Under the pieces are notes generated by a model that saw only the letters and a program-made list of their open reading frames with translations, did no database searches and was not told the DNA's origin. From NCBI GenBank assembly GCA_038049695.1, contig CP142458.1:66125501-66189500 (forward strand): a stretch of DNA of 64,000 nt, in the 5' to 3' direction. Shown piece by piece: positions 12,070 through 21,195 of this stretch. The stretch comes from Cinnamomum chago. Taxonomy: Eukaryota > Streptophyta > Magnoliopsida > Laurales > Lauraceae. Every line of letters begins with the position of its first letter. Position 1 is the first letter of the stretch. A program made the translations under genes and the position numbers.

Positions 12070-12489
12070 AAATCTGGTCACTCACAATCATACAAAGAAA
12101 GTGTTGATGCCTGCTTAGGCTCTGGCCGAGATTGTTAGGTAGACCAATATAATGGTTAAATTTTGTCCCCTTCATTTATTTTTTCAGAGCATAGATTTAC
12201 ATGTATATAAAACCAAAATAAATGCAAATTATTTTTTCACGCAGGGTTATCTAGATGCGTAAAGTGGGATCGAAGGGCAATCGATTTTCGCTTGTTTGGG
12301 TCTACTTTGAAAGGAGGAAAACAACTATTTTATTTATCATAACCTCATGAAAGAAGAAAGAGAAACGGGCAGGGATAACACTAATTTTCCTATTGAAACT
12401 GATTTTTTTTTTAATAATAGGGTAGGCATTGTAGTTGACGGAGATATATAGGAACAGAATGTAAAGAAGAAGAAGATAGAGTGATGAGG

Positions 12490-12885
12490 TTGGAATAATG
12501 AGAAAATATTAATGTGCATTCATCCCTCACCATATTATGGTGAGGGACAATATAGTAGGGTTGACTTCATAACACATCCGAACCATCTACACACATGGAA
12601 CCCCCTTAAGTACACTAGACCCATTGAATTTTCACATATCCAAATGGATTGGACCGTTGGATTGAAGGTCAAATTTTTTCCTTTAATATAAAGTCATTAA
12701 ATTTGTGGGCCACGATTATTGAAGGGGTTAGAGGTATGAGACTGGCCCCAAATTTGATATATGGTCCCATCCAACGTGTCTCTTCCCATCCTCCACAAGT
12801 CCCATGATCAGTGGGTCCCTAGGTGGGCCCCATTAAATTTGTCCTTCACCATATGGTGAGGGACGGATGCACAAGAATATGCCCC

Positions 12886-12886
<1 letters not shown>
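12490..12886. mobile_element. MITE, second member of the 4067-4454 family
   Basis: It is nearly the same sequence as 4067-4454 along its full length, including the TGTGCATTC and ATATGGTGAGGGAC terminal inverted repeats. It lies in the last intron of the GLR pseudogene. Confidence 0.8.

Positions 12887-12889
<3 letters not shown>

Positions 12890-12970
<81 letters not shown>
12890..12970. repeat. (TA)n(GA)n compound microsatellite
   Basis: About 13 TA units run into about 26 GA units. On the coding strand of the GLR pseudogene the CT run begins directly after the exon 4 donor GTGAGT (12976-12971). Confidence 0.95.
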
Positions 12971-12973
<3 letters not shown>

Positions 12974-12976
12974 CAC

Positions 12977-13383
12977 GAAGCCGAAGCCGGCCGTCTGGTA
13001 AATTTATGGAGTCATGGTATATTGATTACAGTACTTGGCCAGGAAGATTCTGATATAGGGTATTGTATCTACAATGGCAGAGACTCCGCCATTGCTGCTC
13101 CCTTGAGACACAGCTTTTGCGTACTCTTCTGCTGTGGAATAAGGCTTGAGCTTCTCTCCTTGGAGCCCCAAGTGCTTTAAATGCTCAAACAAGAATGATC
13201 CAGTTGGGTAACCAACAAAATCCCCACCTTTAATCAATGAATCTATGTCTGTAAAAGCTGGTCGCAAGTTTTCTACAGTCAGCATCGTAGTCAAATTTGC
13301 AGTATAACTCGTCACCACTATAAATATATACAATGTCCATACAATCACCACCACTCTTGAATAATTGCTTCATAGCTTCTCTC
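12977..13383 (-). pseudogene. GLR pseudogene exon 4 (M3, S2), two stops
   Basis: The exon is 407 nt, the same length as its counterparts in both plus-strand GLR copies. It starts after ACAG with REKL, then a TGA (13370-13372), SNYSRVVVIVW and the M3 gate motif SYTANLTTMLTV. S2 follows with GDFVGYPTGSF and YIRIFLAKYCNQYTM. A TAA (13004-13006) then replaces a codon just before YQTAGFGF and the GTGAGT donor. Both stops are in the frame fixed by the neighbouring exons. The first could come from CGA by C-to-T change. Confidence 0.92.
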
Positions 13384-13493
13384 CTGTTCAAGGCACATAA
13401 AAACTTCAGGGATTTAGAGCTGTTGCTACACATTTTGCATTAAGTATGATTTTTAATGTTATTTTCCACATTTTGTTATCCATGAATCATTTA

Positions 13494-14026
13494 GGGCACG
13501 TTTGTGTACACACCCTTTCCGCGGAAAGAGGAAATTGCCACGTCAGCAAATTCCATAGAAATGAAAACCTCGGAAAATGATTTCCGTAGAATTTAGAAAT
13601 TCATATTTGGTGCAAAAAGAGTTTCCTCATTGAATTGGTGCAGATGTTGTTTGGTGCGGCTGTGGATTCCTTATAGAAAATCAAAATTTCTTATTTGGTG
13701 ATATAATTTTTTGAAGAAAATAACATAACATGTATATTATTTATTAAACATTAAATAATAATTTATATAAAGAAATAAAAAATAAAAAAGTTATAAGGTT
13801 TTTGGGTTGAAATGGACAAAAGTGAGGAAAAGATGGAGAAGTTTTCCGAGGAAAACCATTTCCCATACCCCCTCCATAGGAAACCCATTTCCACAATTAT
13901 CAAGGAAAATGCTGACGAGGCAGGAAAACATTTCCGCGGAATTGTTCCGCACCAAACGCTAGAAAAATGGGTTTTCCGCGGAAAACCGTAAACTTTTCCA
14001 CGGAAAAGTGTTACACAAACATGCCC
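13494..14026. mobile_element. PIF/Harbinger (Tourist-like) MITE
   Basis: The terminal inverted repeats are GGGCACGTTTGTGTA and GGGCATGTTTGTGTA. They are flanked by a TTA duplication (13491-13493, 14027-14029). Subterminal CCGCGGAAA repeats recur at both ends. It lies in an intron of the GLR pseudogene. Confidence 0.88.
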
Positions 14027-14267
14027 TTAAGAACACCTTTTTTACATGGAAAAAAGTCATTCATCAATACTTGCTGACAGTTTCAACACATAACATAAGA
14101 TCTATACCCGTGGTCCTGAATACTCAAATGGTACCACAGTAATTCTTTTTGGCATATTTTCTTTCATAAGCCAGGTAAACCTTGGACCTGTTCCAAACAC
14201 AACTAACTTGTTATCACACACTCTCTCTCACACACACACACATGTATATAGAGAGATAGAGGCTTAC

Positions 14268-14583
14268 TATGTGCATAGACAAATAGGGAAAAGCTGAAAA
14301 AGAGAGTCGTCCCTATTTGTTGAGACCAAGGGCCTTGAAAGTGGGGATTCTCCCCATGTTCGAAAAGCCATATAAGAAAACCACTCACTGCAAAGACAAC
14401 AAATGTAATCACCCATAAGGTCCATTTGAATGGCTTCGTGAACCACCACAAACTATGGGTGCTGTCATCAGTTCGTTTAGGAACAATCATTGCCACTCCA
14501 TTCTCCAGATACGGCTGTGTGAGGTCTACATAATTTGATCTGTTTGCTGTAATTGCTGTGTCTACTACAACCGCATCAAAATT
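14268..14583 (-). pseudogene. GLR pseudogene exon 3 (lobe, M1, pore, M2)
   Basis: The exon begins after CAG with NFDAVVVDTAITANRSNYVD, the S1 stretch with the conserved ligand-contact Arg. It continues through MIVPKR, M1 (WTLWVITFVVFAVSGFLIWLF), the pore region WSQQIGTTLFFSFS and VYAH, and ends at a GTAAGC donor. It is open over 316 nt. Its counterparts on the plus strand are 313 nt. Confidence 0.93.
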
Positions 14584-15096
14584 CTGTATCATAAGAGCAA
14601 AGTCCCATTTAATAAGAAAAGATGCAAGAAGGTCAAAAGTATTTCAAATAAACACATATGATGCTTACGAGAACAAGATCACAGAAAAAAAAAAAAGCAT
14701 AAAAAAGAGCTCTTTCTCTCTCTCTCTAGCAATAGTAAACCGACTGTCAAGTGCTTTGATTCGGGATCATCCGCATAACAGGAGCATGACTTACCTTTGT
14801 GGTTATCAGTGTTTATGAACAAGCAGAGGTAATTTTAGTAACAAAGGGGTGGAGAAAACAGATGAAAACAAGAGGAGTGCAGTCAAGATTTATACAGTAC
14901 ATATTTGAAATGTGGGCTGGTTTTTTATCACCTATTATCCTCATTCGAACAGCCCTGATACCAACTGAAGAAGGCTGAGTCGATAATCACATATGTTTTA
15001 AGTTTTGCTCTCCCAGAATCAAGCATGTGTGATCACTGAGTCAGCCACCCCTATAAGCAGAGGAAGTTCCCACGGTAGGCAGCAGTCGATCTGAAA

Positions 15097-16181
15097 CAGG
15101 GGCGGAGCCAGGATTTTATCTTGGGGGGGGCCAGTGGTGGATCCAGGATTCAAAGTCACTGGGGGTACGATTAAGTAGTAGGGGGTCCGGGGGCAACGCC
15201 CCCGGAATTTTTTTTTGGGTTATTTATATGATTGCAAATGATTTTTTCTTCTTTTTTTCTTCATGCTTGAGAAAAAACAATACACAAAAAAAATAGTGTA
15301 CCTTTTGCATACACTATCAGTAACTAATACACAGAAAGGTGCATTCAAAGACAGATAGTTTGTAGATTTCCACTGCATTGCAAATCATGCCTAGCAAGGA
15401 CAAATAGTGTGCAGATTTACCCCAAACCTTTTATATGGAACAAATATAATATAATAATTTCAAGCAATAAAACAAGACATATTTATTTATCACAATTGTT
15501 CTCTACGAGTTTTCATTAGGGGGCCTGGTTCAATGTCACTGGGGGCCTAATTGATTTGGGCCTAACTTAGTGTACATATTTTTTTTCCCTAAAAGTCACT
15601 GGGGGCCTAACTTAGTATACATTTTTTTTTCCCAAAAGGTCACTGGGGGCCTAACTTATTATACATTTTCTTTTTTCCCCAAAAAGTCACTGGGGGCCAG
15701 TGACAAAGAACTCCATCCGCCACTGGGGGGGGGGGGGGCCAAAACTTGAATAAAATTTTATTTCACCAATTATTATAACTATCATATTTTAAAGTTTCCT
15801 TTTTGACATAGTTATAAGTTCAACTATGATTTTGTTCCTTGAAAATGCTGGACATAGAGAAGACGGCGTGTAAAATTTTAACCACTGAAGATGAGAGATT
15901 AATGGAAAAAAAGAGGAGACGAACAAAACAAAAAAGGAAGAGCTGAAGAGGGTTAGGGCTTAAGATTGGAGTCTGGAGAGGTTTTCGAAAGTTTAAAGGG
16001 TTGGGAGTGGGGGCCGGGGTGGGGTGGGGTTTAACTTAGAAAAAAAATCCAAAAACCTTGGGAGGGGGGCCATTTTGGTGTTTTAAAAGACTTTTTCAAA
16101 AAAAAAAAAAAAAAAAAAAAAAATTTTCAAAGGCTGGGGGGGGCCAGGGCCCCCCCGGGCCTCTACACAGTTCCGCCACTG
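15097..16181. mobile_element. hAT-type element, outer copy of a nest
   Basis: The left end is CAGGGGCGGAGCCAGG and the right end is the complement of CAGTGGCGGAACTG. A perfect 8-bp target duplication ATCTGAAA lies at 15089-15096 and 16182-16189. Long poly-G and poly-A tracts and no ORF mark it as non-autonomous. A second hAT-like element (15132-15725) lies inside it. Confidence 0.88.
15132..15725. mobile_element. hAT-type element nested in 15097-16181
   Basis: The ends are CAGTGGTGGATCCAGG and the complement of CAGTGGCGGATGGAG. It is inserted in a G-run, so the 8-bp duplication cannot be placed exactly. Its right third contains four degenerate tandem units beginning GTCACTGGGGGCC, about 50 bp apart (15533-15705). 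Confidence 0.7.
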
Positions 16182-16617
16182 ATCTGAAAGGTTGGCTCAG
16201 ACTTGCAAGAGGGGGAAGGTCCATATCATATGGGGACAATCAGATGGTCTTAATATCTGATTTGGATCTCAAAGCTGGACAGTTTTCAGTCTTACAATGA
16301 TTTGCCTTTTCTTTTGAATGATAAATTGATGGCTCATGCAGGTTTTATTAGTATCAAATTGGGATAAGTACTAATTCTTTTGTGTGCATGTTGGAGAAAA
16401 AAATTAGGAGGTAGTGAAGGGGTATGGGATTGATGGGGCCCCACAACACAGGCTGTTAAAATAGGGTATTATATATTGGCTGCTAGAAAATCCTGCATAT
16501 AGCATTAGATGTGCAATGGGAGCGGCAAAAGAAAAAACAAAGGTGTATAGGGCTTGGGAAAACCGGTAAAATACAGTGTAAACTTCTTGGTTCAATCTAG
16601 AAAGAAAAACGAATTAC

Positions 16618-16667
16618 CTTAACATACACTTGATAGACCAATTGGTCATAATAATCTGGTTCCTCTT
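16618..16667 (-). pseudogene. GLR pseudogene exon 2, 3' remnant
   Basis: This 50-bp piece on the far side of the Tat-like element encodes DYYDQLVYQVYVK in the frame set by 27891-29146. That stretch is the conserved end of this GLR exon. It ends at the donor GTAATTC. Confidence 0.92.
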
Positions 16668-17382
16668 TGTAAGTGCAGAAATAATAATACTCACAAGATC
16701 AGGATGCCTCTTAGGACTTACTCAATGCATGGAGGAGATAGCTGCGACAGTATGAATCTGAAAGAGGAGAAAGACAAAGGTCAGAGGACCCTGGCTATGG
16801 GCAGCGCAGGGCTCTCCGATGCTTAAGTCAGCAATGGATCGGAGAAGAAGAAGAAGAAGAAGAAAGACTGTGTCTCTGTGAGAATTGCTTACCCCCCTGC
16901 TCCCTTTGGCTCGTGCCTTATATATGGAACAGCTTTGGGTGAGTGCCAGTGGGCTTGGTGATGTGACCTGGGTCACATCAGCCCACAAAGTCATTAATGA
17001 AGGTCCATCATAGCCCTCTTTGCATTTAATGTGGGTCCGATCAGCCCACAATGCATTTAATGCCAGTCACATTGGGCCTGATCTTGCCCTGATCTGGTGG
17101 TGGCTGAAGTCCCATCAGATCCCTTCCTTGGGCCTTGCCACGATAGGGCCGTGGCTGTTAGCTGCAAGCGCAATTCTGCATTGCCGAGCTTGCATTGCCG
17201 AGACTGAACGGTATGCGCGGCCGAACTGAATTCTGTTTGGCCGAGACCAGCACGTAGTGCCGAGACCGATATGGAACGGATCGTAGCCGAGATCAAGAGA
17301 AATGGCTCCTACACGTCAGCATATCCGAGCGCACCCTTGCCGAGACCAAGAGGAACAGGTTCAAGAAATGAGCCCCCACACA
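16668..17382 (-). repeat. 3' LTR of Tat-like element
   Basis: The 715-bp direct repeat matches 27190-27890. In element orientation it starts TGTGTGGGGG and ends CTTACA. It has a 14-bp duplication (AGCTTGCATTGCCG near 17187) that the other LTR lacks. A purine-rich stretch (GAGGGGCTAT) next to its 5' end is a candidate polypurine tract. Confidence 0.95.
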
Positions 17383-17757
17383 ATAGCCCCTCAGTTCTTG
17401 ACCTCTAGGGCTCTCTCGGGCACTAGGGTTAAGAGCTGGACTGATCCCCCGCACTAGGGTTAAGAACTGAACCGGTCTCCCGAGACGGATAGTGCTCGCC
17501 TTCCATCCGCTTTTGTTTAAGGGTTCTGACTCATTCGGCGCCAGACGCCGCCGCTGCTTCGTCTGCCAGAGATAATAAAAGGGGGCAATAAATGCGGGGC
17601 TATGATTAGCATGGGAAGGCGGACCATCATCGCCACAGCGCCACGCGTTATTGCCTGGTAGGTTTTCTTGTCTTTTCGAGGGGGCGTGCGACGCAAGCCG
17701 AGGCGACATTTCACGCGTGTCCCGCTTCGAATTCCGGAATGGCGCCCATTCCTACCC

Positions 17758-17765
17758 TTTATATT
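17758..17765 (+). promoter_or_regulatory. Candidate TATA box for antisense ORF
   Basis: TTTATATT lies about 315 bp upstream of the antisense ORF start. A pyrimidine-rich leader with a possible 5'-UTR intron (GTGAGGG near 17904) separates them. The position fits a plus-strand promoter inside the element, but this is inference only. Confidence 0.35.
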
Positions 17766-18079
17766 CACCTGCGTCTCCCTCCTTTGTCATCTCTGCAATC
17801 TAACCCTGTCGAAGCTCTGCTGGAACTTTTGCTCGTCAGAACCTTCACTGCCAGAAACACCTCCATCGCCTCCTAGCTTCGTCCAGGATTTCATTGCGGG
17901 CCGGTGAGGGATCAACGGCCTGATTTGTGACTTCGCCCGAGTCTGTGAGTCTTCCTACCTCGATTCTCTTCTCTTTTCATTCTGTATTTCTGTCCTGACC
18001 CTACCTAGGGTCTCCTCCGTTTCTCAGACATTCCACGGTTTAGACCTCTAGAGATTGTTAGGGTTCCTTAGATTCAGAG

Positions 18080-20305
18080 ATGGGGATTTTTACTCACTGG
18101 ATAGATTCCCAGTCGGGCCTGGCAACTCTTAGGAGAGTCTACATGATCCCAGACAATGTCCAGATCATGGCAGCCGACCCCTCCATCTACTCATTTCGCA
18201 ACGGCTGGATGCCGTTTCCCCTGATAGCCGTGATCGAGGGTGGGGTCAGATTCCCCTTGGCCCCCCTTCTTAGGTCTTGTTTGGAGACCTGGAACCTTAG
18301 CCCCTGTCAGTTAATGCCTAATGGGTATAAGATCATCATGGGCATCGCCGAGCTGAATAGGATTCTAGACATCAGCCTCGGCGTCCATGATATAGAGGAT
18401 ATATATGACCTCTGCAAGTCTAGGGAGGCGGGCACCTATTATCTTCGCGTCAAGGCGAGGTGCCAACCCCTCGTCACGGCGCTGGAGGACTCCAATAAAT
18501 ACGCCGGAGATGACCGCCTGCTCGTCTCGGGAAACTGGGAGTTCGGCGAGACCGAGACCGAAGCAACTAGGAGGGTCCGAGTCCCTCGACGCCTCGGGAC
18601 TCCACCGAGTAAAGACCTAACCCCCTGGGTTTCCGATTTCTTTCTTATGTTTGATTTCTGCTGCCGGATTCTAACTCGGCTGTTTTTCGCAGGCCTTTCT
18701 GAACGCAAGCGCGAAGCCCAGCTGAACGGTTGGAGGAGGCACGCACCTTGGCTGAACAAGGTGTACTGCTACCGCGGCCACCACACAAGGGCTGCCTACT
18801 CCCTTCTGAAGTACGAGCCGAGATACGTGTCTTATACACGGAAATCCGGAAACCCGGAGAACTTCGCCCCCGATCTAGCCGAAACCAGCGGGACCGTTTC
18901 GGTCGTGGGAGCTTCCACTACATTGGCCGTGGTCGCGGGCATCCCGCTAAGGGAAATTGAAGACTATACCTCCGGAGCCGAGGTAGACTCTCCGACAAGG
19001 GAAGTTGAGAACTATTCTTCCGGAGCCGAGGCCGAAGCCGACAATATGGAGAGGCGCAGGCCCGCGTTTCAGCCGCGGAATCTGGCGGACGCCGTCCTCG
19101 GTGGCGGTAGACAGGCTGCCGCACCCCGCACTGCCCCGCCCTCCTTCGGGACCATCGTCCCTGCCAGAGTTGAGGCCCGACCTCCCCCAGACTCGGAAAG
19201 CGAGAGGCCGAGGAAAAAGGCGAAGGGGAAGGGGCTGGATCAGGAGGAGCGATCACGGCAACGTTCACCCCAAGCTGCGAGGGAGAGGGCAGCGGACGTG
19301 GTGCCCACTCCGGCGGTTCCTCTGGTGGAGAGTCGCTCCGAGCCCCAGGCGGCAACGTCCTCGGGTGCCGAACCGGCCGAGTTCAGGCCGGACATGGAGC
19401 TGAGGAAGGGGAGGCCCCTAAATGCTGAGGACAGACTGGTGGGGAGCCCAGATGTCATTGCGGCGCTCAGCCGAGCCTGTGCACTCCCCAAGGACATGGA
19501 GAGGCACAGGTCGGAAGACTCCCCCCTGCTGCTTATGAGGACCATACAACACTCCCTCGCTGTAAGTGCCCGACTTTCCTGGTCACAGGTGTTTCTATCT
19601 TTTGATATTTCTTGCTTTCGTGCTGAGCTTTTTTCGTTTGCTCCGCTGCAGGCTGTCCAAAGGCTCCAGATAGTCGCTGACAGAATAACGAAAGAGGACA
19701 ACCGGCTGACCCGCCTAGCAAAGGAAAAGCAGAGAGCCGAAGCCGAACTGAAGGCGGCCAAGGAGGAGCTGAAGGCGGAGGCGGCCAAGACTGCAGAGCT
19801 CAATGCTCAATCAGATATAATGGCCAGCGACCTCTGCAAAGCAAGGTCAGAGAGCTTCGAGCGGCAAACGAAGCTCCAGGCAGAGGAAAAGAGGTCGGCG
19901 GGGTTCAAGGCTGAGCTGGAGCTGGAAAGGAAGGCGAAGGAGGAACTTCTTGCATCGAAGGAGGAACTCCTTGCATCGAAAAAAGCCGAGGTCGATGCCG
20001 CCTTCCTGGAGGGGACTGAGGAAGCTGCGAAAATTTATGTTGATCAAATCACGGCACTCAGCCCGAAGCTGTACCGACTCGGCTGCAAGGCCGTGTTGAA
20101 GAAGATGGGGGTTCCTGCAGATGATCCGATATATCAGAATCTCCCCGAGCTCGGAGATGAGCCCCTAGATGAAGCCCTGGCCGAGACCCCTGCCACTCCG
20201 GCTGAAGTCCCTTCCGAGCCAACGCCTGACCCCGTTGAAGAAGCTCCTCAAGCCGAGGCCGCCGTGGTCGTTATCGAAGACATAGAAGCAGGGCCGTCGA
20301 CTTGA
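18080..20305 (+). CDS. Antisense extra ORF of Tat-like element (Transposase_28-like domain, coiled coil)
   Basis: The 741-codon ORF runs opposite to gag-pol, between pol and the 3' LTR, where Tat/Retand elements are known to carry an antisense ORF. The N-terminal 110 residues (PLIAVIEGGVRFPLAPLLRS, then SPCQLMPNGYKIIMGIAEL) match the pattern of the plant 'putative gypsy type transposon' family (Transposase_28). A basic, Pro/Glu-rich middle follows. Then comes a long Ala/Glu/Lys coiled coil (about residues 530-650) and an acidic C-terminus. Its molecular role is unknown. Two internal stretches, 18609-18692 (84 nt) and 19562-19651 (90 nt), look like introns: GTAAAG/GTAAGT donors, T-rich tracts and CGCAG/TGCAG acceptors. 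Both are multiples of three without stops, so the ORF is open spliced or unspliced. Splicing would give 683 residues. Confidence 0.85.
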   Translation: MGIFTHWIDSQSGLATLRRVYMIPDNVQIMAADPSIYSFRNGWMPFPLIAVIEGGVRFPLAPLLRSCLETWNLSPCQLMPNGYKIIMGIAELNRILDISLGVHDIEDIYDLCKSREAGTYYLRVKARCQPLVTALEDSNKYAGDDRLLVSGNWEFGETETEATRRVRVPRRLGTPPSKDLTPWVSDFFLMFDFCCRILTRLFFAGLSERKREAQLNGWRRHAPWLNKVYCYRGHHTRAAYSLLKYEPRYVSYTRKSGNPENFAPDLAETSGTVSVVGASTTLAVVAGIPLREIEDYTSGAEVDSPTREVENYSSGAEAEADNMERRRPAFQPRNLADAVLGGGRQAAAPRTAPPSFGTIVPARVEARPPPDSESERPRKKAKGKGLDQEERSRQRSPQAARERAADVVPTPAVPLVESRSEPQAATSSGAEPAEFRPDMELRKGRPLNAEDRLVGSPDVIAALSRACALPKDMERHRSEDSPLLLMRTIQHSLAVSARLSWSQVFLSFDISCFRAELFSFAPLQAVQRLQIVADRITKEDNRLTRLAKEKQRAEAELKAAKEELKAEAAKTAELNAQSDIMASDLCKARSESFERQTKLQAEEKRSAGFKAELELERKAKEELLASKEELLASKKAEVDAAFLEGTEEAAKIYVDQITALSPKLYRLGCKAVLKKMGVPADDPIYQNLPELGDEPLDEALAETPATPAEVPSEPTPDPVEEAPQAEAAVVVIEDIEAGPST
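18609..18692 (+). other. Predicted intron 1 of antisense ORF
   Basis: The 84-nt stretch opens GTAAAGACC, has a T-rich body and closes TGTTTTTCGCAG. The hydrophobic residues it encodes (FFLMFDFCC...) do not fit the polar context on either side. It is a multiple of three and contains no stop. Confidence 0.65.
19562..19651 (+). other. Predicted intron 2 of antisense ORF
   Basis: The 90-nt stretch has the donor GTAAGTGCCC, a CTTTTTTCG tract and the acceptor CCGCTGCAG. It encodes a Phe/Cys-rich insertion just before the coiled coil. It is a multiple of three and contains no stop. Confidence 0.75.
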
Positions 20306-20622
20306 CTTCCTCTTTCTTCTTATAAAATGTAGTCTTTGTTTCAAACTATTTCAATGTAAGCTCCAGTGTATCTATCAATGTTATCAATGAAAGGCCCTTT
20401 CTCATATTTGTCTCCTGTGTGGTGTGGCTTTTATTTGCCTTCTGTTTGCGCTTTCCGCAAGTTTTGTGAACATGGATGTGAGTTCGGACTAGAGTAGGCC
20501 GACCAGACTAGGGTTCCCCGCGAGCGCTCTGACCCCTTCGGCGAAAACAAAGAATCGCATCAGGCCTAAGGCAGTGATAAGACTGGGTGCCATTATCGTC
20601 TGGTGCCGTTTCGGCTGGTCTA

Positions 20623-21087
20623 CGTGGCTGAGTGCCAACCATAACCTTAACTAGTTCGGCTGCTCGTCTAGGTGGCTGAGTGCCATCCTTAGACATGGGC
20701 CGTTTCGGCAGCTCATCTAGGTGGCTGAGTGCCATCCTTAGACTTGGGCCGTTTCGGCAGCTCATCTAGGTGGCTGAGTGCCAGCCTTAGACATGGGCCG
20801 TTTCGGCAGCTCGTCTAGGTGGCTGAGTGCCATCCTTAGACATGGGCCGTTTCGGCAGCTCGTCTAGGTGGCTGAGTGCCAGCCTTAGACATGGGCCGTT
20901 TCGGCAGCTCGTCTAGGTGGCTGAGTGCCAGCCTTAGACATGGGCCGTTTCGGCAGCTCGTCTAGGTGGCTGAGTGCCATCCTTAGACATGGGCCGTTTC
21001 GGCAGCTCGTCTAGGTGGCTGAGTGCCATCCTTAGACATGGGCCGTTTCGGCAGCTCGTCTAGGTGGCTGAGTGCCATCCTTAGACG
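20623..21087. repeat. 49-bp tandem repeat array
   Basis: About ten units of 49 bp begin at 20623 (degenerate, 48 bp), 20671, 20720, 20769, 20818, 20867, 20916, 20965, 21014 and 21063. Each contains GTGGCTGAGTGCCA and GGGCCGTTTCGGCAGCTC. The array lies between the antisense ORF and the end of pol. Confidence 0.95.
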
Positions 21088-21195
21088 GTCTTCCATACTC
21101 GCACCATTGTCGCTGTCACATTGCCATTGATCATCAACTTGCCCCAAAACGAACGTAGTTCTATTAAATCCAGAAGCACTGTACAAACATACAAA

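Larger units (their letters stand above)
14584..16617 (-). other. GLR pseudogene intron 2
   Basis: This is the intron between the exon 2 donor (GTAATTC at 16617-16611) and the exon 3 acceptor. About half of it is the nested hAT-type pair at 15097-16181. The rest shows no recognisable feature. Confidence 0.8.

Noticed and set aside
18439-19803. Minus-strand ORFs overlapping the antisense gene of the Tat-like element
   Set aside because: They are shadows of the GC-rich plus-strand ORF in other frames, with no Gag or Pol similarity.
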